Origin: Microbacteriaceae bacterium
Lineage (GTDB): Bacteria; Actinomycetota; Actinomycetes; Actinomycetales; Microbacteriaceae
Assembly: GCA_025464125.1 (NCBI GenBank)
Contig: JAODLU010000045.1
Span: 1-15,863 of the forward strand
Reading direction: 5' to 3'
DNA: 15,863 bases
Shown here: positions 13,686-15,863 of the stretch, piece after piece
How positions within the stretch are numbered: position 1 is the stretch's first letter
How the letters are laid out: each line of letters begins with the position of its first letter
Position numbers and translations under genes: made by a program
Notes under the pieces: generated by a model
Database searches by the model: none
The model's input: the letters and a program-made list of their open reading frames with translations, nothing else
What the model was told of the DNA's origin: nothing

Positions 13686-14941
13686 TACTGTCCGCCTCCA
13701 GGGAAGCCGCCGGTTGGGGCCCCGCCAGTTCCCGTGCCTCCGCCACCGAAGCCGCCCCGTGTGCCGGTGGTGCCTGTCGTGCGCGTTGTACCGGTAGTAC
13801 CGGTGCTGGCCGCGACGGTTCCGATCACCACGGTCTGGCCGACGGTCAGGCCCTTCGTGACCTGGGTGCCGGTGTCGCCGACCACTCCGAGGGTCACTGT
13901 GACCGTCGAGGTCTTGCCAGCAGAACTGACCACCTTCACCGTGCTCGTTCCATCTGTCGCAGTCGTGATCGCGGCTGTCGGAACATAGAGAGCGTCAGCG
14001 GCTGAACTGGCGGTCGTGATCGTCACATCCGCGGTCTGTCCCAGCCGGAGACCGGCGGGAATCGCGTCGAGGGTGATGGTTGTGGCATACGTGACCACAG
14101 AGTTGCTGGCCGTCGCTGTCGGTGAAACCGCAGTCACCTTGGCGGTGGCGGTCACCCCGGTGAGGGCGGGGAAGGTGACGGATGCCGCCTGGCCGATCGT
14201 GACCGCCGCGATATCCGCCTCGGCCACACTTGCCGTGATCGTCATCTGCGACACATCCGCGATGGTCACGAACCCCGTTGAGGATGTCGTGCTGGTCGTG
14301 GCCCCTGTGGAAGTGCCGCCAGCGCCAGAAGAACTGGACGCGGAACTCGACCCGGAGGTGCTGCCGACCGAACCGCTGACCGCGACCACGAGGCCGGTGA
14401 TGGGGGCGGTCAGTGTCGCCGCGTCCCGGTTGGACTGCGCGGTAGCTACTGCGTCAGCAGCGTCGTTCACCGAGGACTGCGCAGATGTCACCTGCTGCTT
14501 CGCCGAACTCACCTGCTGGCTCGAGCCGCCGGAATCCGCTGAGGATTGTGCGTCGGCCAGGCTGGAATTCGCGTCGCTGAGCGATGACCTGGCGTTGGAC
14601 AGCGTCGTCTTCGCCCGGGCCAGCGCCTTGTCGAGGTCTGTCGTGTCGAGGGTGCCGAGCACATCGCCTGCGGTGACCGTCGCGCCGAGGGACGTGTTCA
14701 CAGTCGCGATCGTGCCTGAGACGGCGAAGGATGCCGCGACCTCGCGTACAGCGGCGATCGAGCCGCTCGCGGTGATGCTGCTGCTCACCGCACCCTGCTG
14801 CACGGTGGAGGTGAGCTGGCTGGCCGATGCGGAACTCGTGTTCGCGAACGGGTTAGCGAGAACGAAGTAGCCGCCGATGATGGCGCCCACCACGACGACA
14901 CCGAGGATGCCGTTGATGAGAAGGGGTCGGGGAATCTTCAT
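13685..14941 (-). CDS. MFP/HlyD-family adaptor of the MacB-like transporter (module A)
   Basis: A 418-residue adaptor. ATG at 14941 is chosen because MKIPRPLLING is followed at once by the anchor helix (8-28), and because the conserved element lies at the same distance as in the paralogue; an upstream frame to 15049 is unsupported. Order of parts: lipoyl half 1 (SFAVSGTIATVNTSLGATV), a Ser/Ala/Gln coiled-coil hairpin, lipoyl half 2 (LTAPITGLVVAVSGSVG), a Ser/Gly/Thr insert, beta-barrel (MTITASVAEADIAAVTIGQ) and a Thr/Gly-rich tail. It is the first gene of the module A operon and would link the permease to the cell wall or the substrate. No good ribosome site is visible, as for the paralogue. 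Confidence 0.9.
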   Translation of the reverse strand: MKIPRPLLINGILGVVVVGAIIGGYFVLANPFANTSSASASQLTSTVQQGAVSSSITASGSIAAVREVAASFAVSGTIATVNTSLGATVTAGDVLGTLDTTDLDKALARAKTTLSNARSSLSDANSSLADAQSSADSGGSSQQVSSAKQQVTSAQSSVNDAADAVATAQSNRDAATLTAPITGLVVAVSGSVGSTSGSSSASSSSGAGGTSTGATTSTTSSTGFVTIADVSQMTITASVAEADIAAVTIGQAASVTFPALTGVTATAKVTAVSPTATASNSVVTYATTITLDAIPAGLRLGQTADVTITTASSAADALYVPTAAITTATDGTSTVKVVSSAGKTSTVTVTLGVVGDTGTQVTKGLTVGQTVVIGTVAASTGTTGTTRTTGTTGTRGGFGGGGTGTGGAPTGGFPGGGQ

Positions 14942-14960
14942 GGTCGTCACGTTGCCGACC

Positions 14961-14984
14961 GAACCTATGTAAAGCATATGGACG
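14961..14984 (-). promoter_or_regulatory. Conserved 24-bp element between module A and the response regulator
   Basis: GAACCTATG, 5 nt, CATA, 1 nt, GGACG on the plus strand, as at 10974-10997. Toward the adaptor it reads CATATG then CATAGG, 11 bp apart. It ends 19 bp before the adaptor ATG and lies about 90 bp upstream of the response-regulator start, so one bound regulator could act on both divergent genes. Confidence 0.6.
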
Positions 14985-15042
14985 GACTCTGGACCGGCCC
15001 AGAGTTCTCGGCTCTCAGCAAGTGCATTGGCCAGCCTCAGGC

Positions 15043-15066
15043 GTTTCATAGGAAACTCGCCATAGT
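15043..15066 (+). promoter_or_regulatory. Candidate promoter/operator of the response regulator
   Basis: GTTTC-ATAG-GAAAC (15043-15056) is a short inverted repeat containing CATAGG, the half-site of the shared element. It is followed by CATAGT (15061-15066), a -10-like box 7 nt before the GTG start. Short motifs, so tentative. Confidence 0.3.
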
Positions 15067-15073
15067 AGGAGGA

Positions 15074-15829
15074 GTGACCTCAGACAACAGCACATCAGCG
15101 AGCCCCACCGCCGGCCCGAAGCTCCGCCGTGCAGATGGCTCGGCAGTCCGCGCAGTAGTAGTCGACGACGAGTCGACCCTCAGCGACCTGCTGAGCATGG
15201 CGCTGCGCTATGAGGGCTGGGATGTGCGAACGGCGAGCGAGGGCAGGGCCGCGATCGGCCTCATCCGCGAGTTCCAGCCAGACGTCGTTGTTCTCGACGT
15301 GATGCTGCCTGACATCGACGGGCTGCAGGTGCTGAAGCGCCTGCGCGACGACGGCCAGGACACGCCGATCCTCTTCCTCACAGCCAAGGATGCGCTCGAC
15401 GACCGCATCGCGGGCCTCACCGCCGGCGGCGATGACTACGTCACGAAGCCTTTCAGCCTCGAAGAACTGGTCGCGCGACTGCGCGGCCTCATCCGTCGGT
15501 CCACGATCGTCATCGCAGATTCGGTCGACCCGGTGCTGCGCGTCGGCGATCTCGTGCTCGACGAAGAGAGCTATGAGGTGCGCCGCGGCAGCCGTCTCGT
15601 CGAACTGACTGCAACCGAGTTCGAACTGCTGCGGTTTCTGATGCGCAACCCGCGCAGGGTGATGAGCAAGGCGCAGATTCTCGACAGGGTGTGGAGCTAC
15701 GACTTCGGTGGCCGTTCGAGCATCGTCGAGATCTACATCTCGTACCTGCGCAAGAAGATCGACACGGGAGAAGAGCCGATGATCCACACCGTGCGCGGTG
15801 TCGGTTACATGATCAAGGCCACCGGATGA
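15074..15829 (+). CDS. OmpR/PhoB-family response regulator
   Basis: With GTG at 15074 the product has 251 residues. Receiver domain (about 25-140): acidic pair D31-D32, phospho-acceptor D75 in VVVLDVMLPD, T103 and K125 (TKPF), all intact. The winged-helix DNA-binding domain (about 155-250) has the usual LTATEFELLRFLMRNPRRV and HTVRGVGYM. AGGAGG lies only 1 nt before the GTG, tighter than normal. A leaderless start is possible, and an ATG at 14978 is in frame but adds an unconserved 32-residue lead. It is divergent from the module A adaptor and overlaps the next gene by 4 nt. It probably controls both adaptor promoters. Confidence 0.93.
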   Translation: MTSDNSTSASPTAGPKLRRADGSAVRAVVVDDESTLSDLLSMALRYEGWDVRTASEGRAAIGLIREFQPDVVVLDVMLPDIDGLQVLKRLRDDGQDTPILFLTAKDALDDRIAGLTAGGDDYVTKPFSLEELVARLRGLIRRSTIVIADSVDPVLRVGDLVLDEESYEVRRGSRLVELTATEFELLRFLMRNPRRVMSKAQILDRVWSYDFGGRSSIVEIYISYLRKKIDTGEEPMIHTVRGVGYMIKATG

Positions 15830-15863
15830 CGCGTGCAGCCCGGGCGCCGTGGTCCCTCCAGCG
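15826..15863 (+). CDS. Probable sensor histidine kinase, N-terminus only (3' partial)
   Basis: An ATG overlaps the response-regulator stop as ATGA and opens a frame (MTRAARAPWSLQ) that runs off the right edge. Only 12 residues are visible, so no domain can be seen. A basic start followed by W-S-L-Q just before a first membrane helix is common in kinases paired with OmpR-type regulators, and the 4-nt overlap is the usual arrangement. The identity is inferred from context. Confidence 0.6.
   Translation, partial: MTRAARAPWSLQ

Noticed and set aside
14978..15073. ATG at 14978 as the true response-regulator start
   Set aside because: It would add 32 residues without family similarity and overlap the conserved element. 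GTG 15074 with AGGAGG adjacent is more plausible, although the 1-nt spacing is unusual.

Overview
The window is GC-rich, densely coded DNA from a Gram-positive actinobacterium, most probably Micrococcales and plausibly Microbacteriaceae. This rests on recognised protein families only: a NusG with a long acidic N-terminal extension, a choice-of-anchor G surface protein ending in a class-E-type LAxTG sorting signal, a tRNA-Trp/secE/nusG/rplK/rplA block, and promoters that place the -10 box right against the start codon (leaderless type). No phage, insertion sequence or CRISPR is visible.

Left part (1-3043): the C-terminal half of an MFS transporter runs off the left edge. It converges, across a perfect 15-bp inverted repeat, on a large secreted wall-anchored surface protein on the minus strand. 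A roughly 400-base intergenic stretch then carries a short palindrome and a clear promoter for tRNA-Trp.

Housekeeping block (3044-5896, plus strand): tRNA-Trp, secE (preprotein translocase), nusG (transcription factor), then rplK and rplA (ribosomal proteins L11 and L1), closed by a strong UUCG-tetraloop terminator. The secE and rplK leaders carry related small hairpins with an identical 10-nt 3' arm. Other hairpins precede nusG.

Middle part (5917-9012): a GNAT acetyltransferase, an MDR-family NADPH oxidoreductase, a DUF998-like membrane protein and a YqaJ-type PD-(D/E)XK nuclease. The first two converge on a repeat-rich spacer (11-bp inverted repeat plus a 38-bp tandem duplication). The oxidoreductase and the membrane protein diverge from back-to-back, nearly leaderless promoters.

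Right part (9068-15863) is the most interesting. It holds two paralogous export modules on the minus strand. Module A is MFP adaptor - MacB-type ATPase - MacB/FtsX permease - DUF5666 membrane protein, translationally coupled by 1-nt and 4-nt overlaps and ending at a terminator. Module B is a second adaptor - DUF5666 pair with no ABC genes. Divergent from module A is an OmpR-family response regulator overlapping, by 4 nt, the start of a probable histidine kinase cut off by the window edge. A nearly identical 24-bp element sits 18-19 bp upstream of both adaptor start codons. I infer a two-component-controlled regulon of a duplicated MacAB-like (YknXYZ-like) system with a DUF5666 accessory protein.
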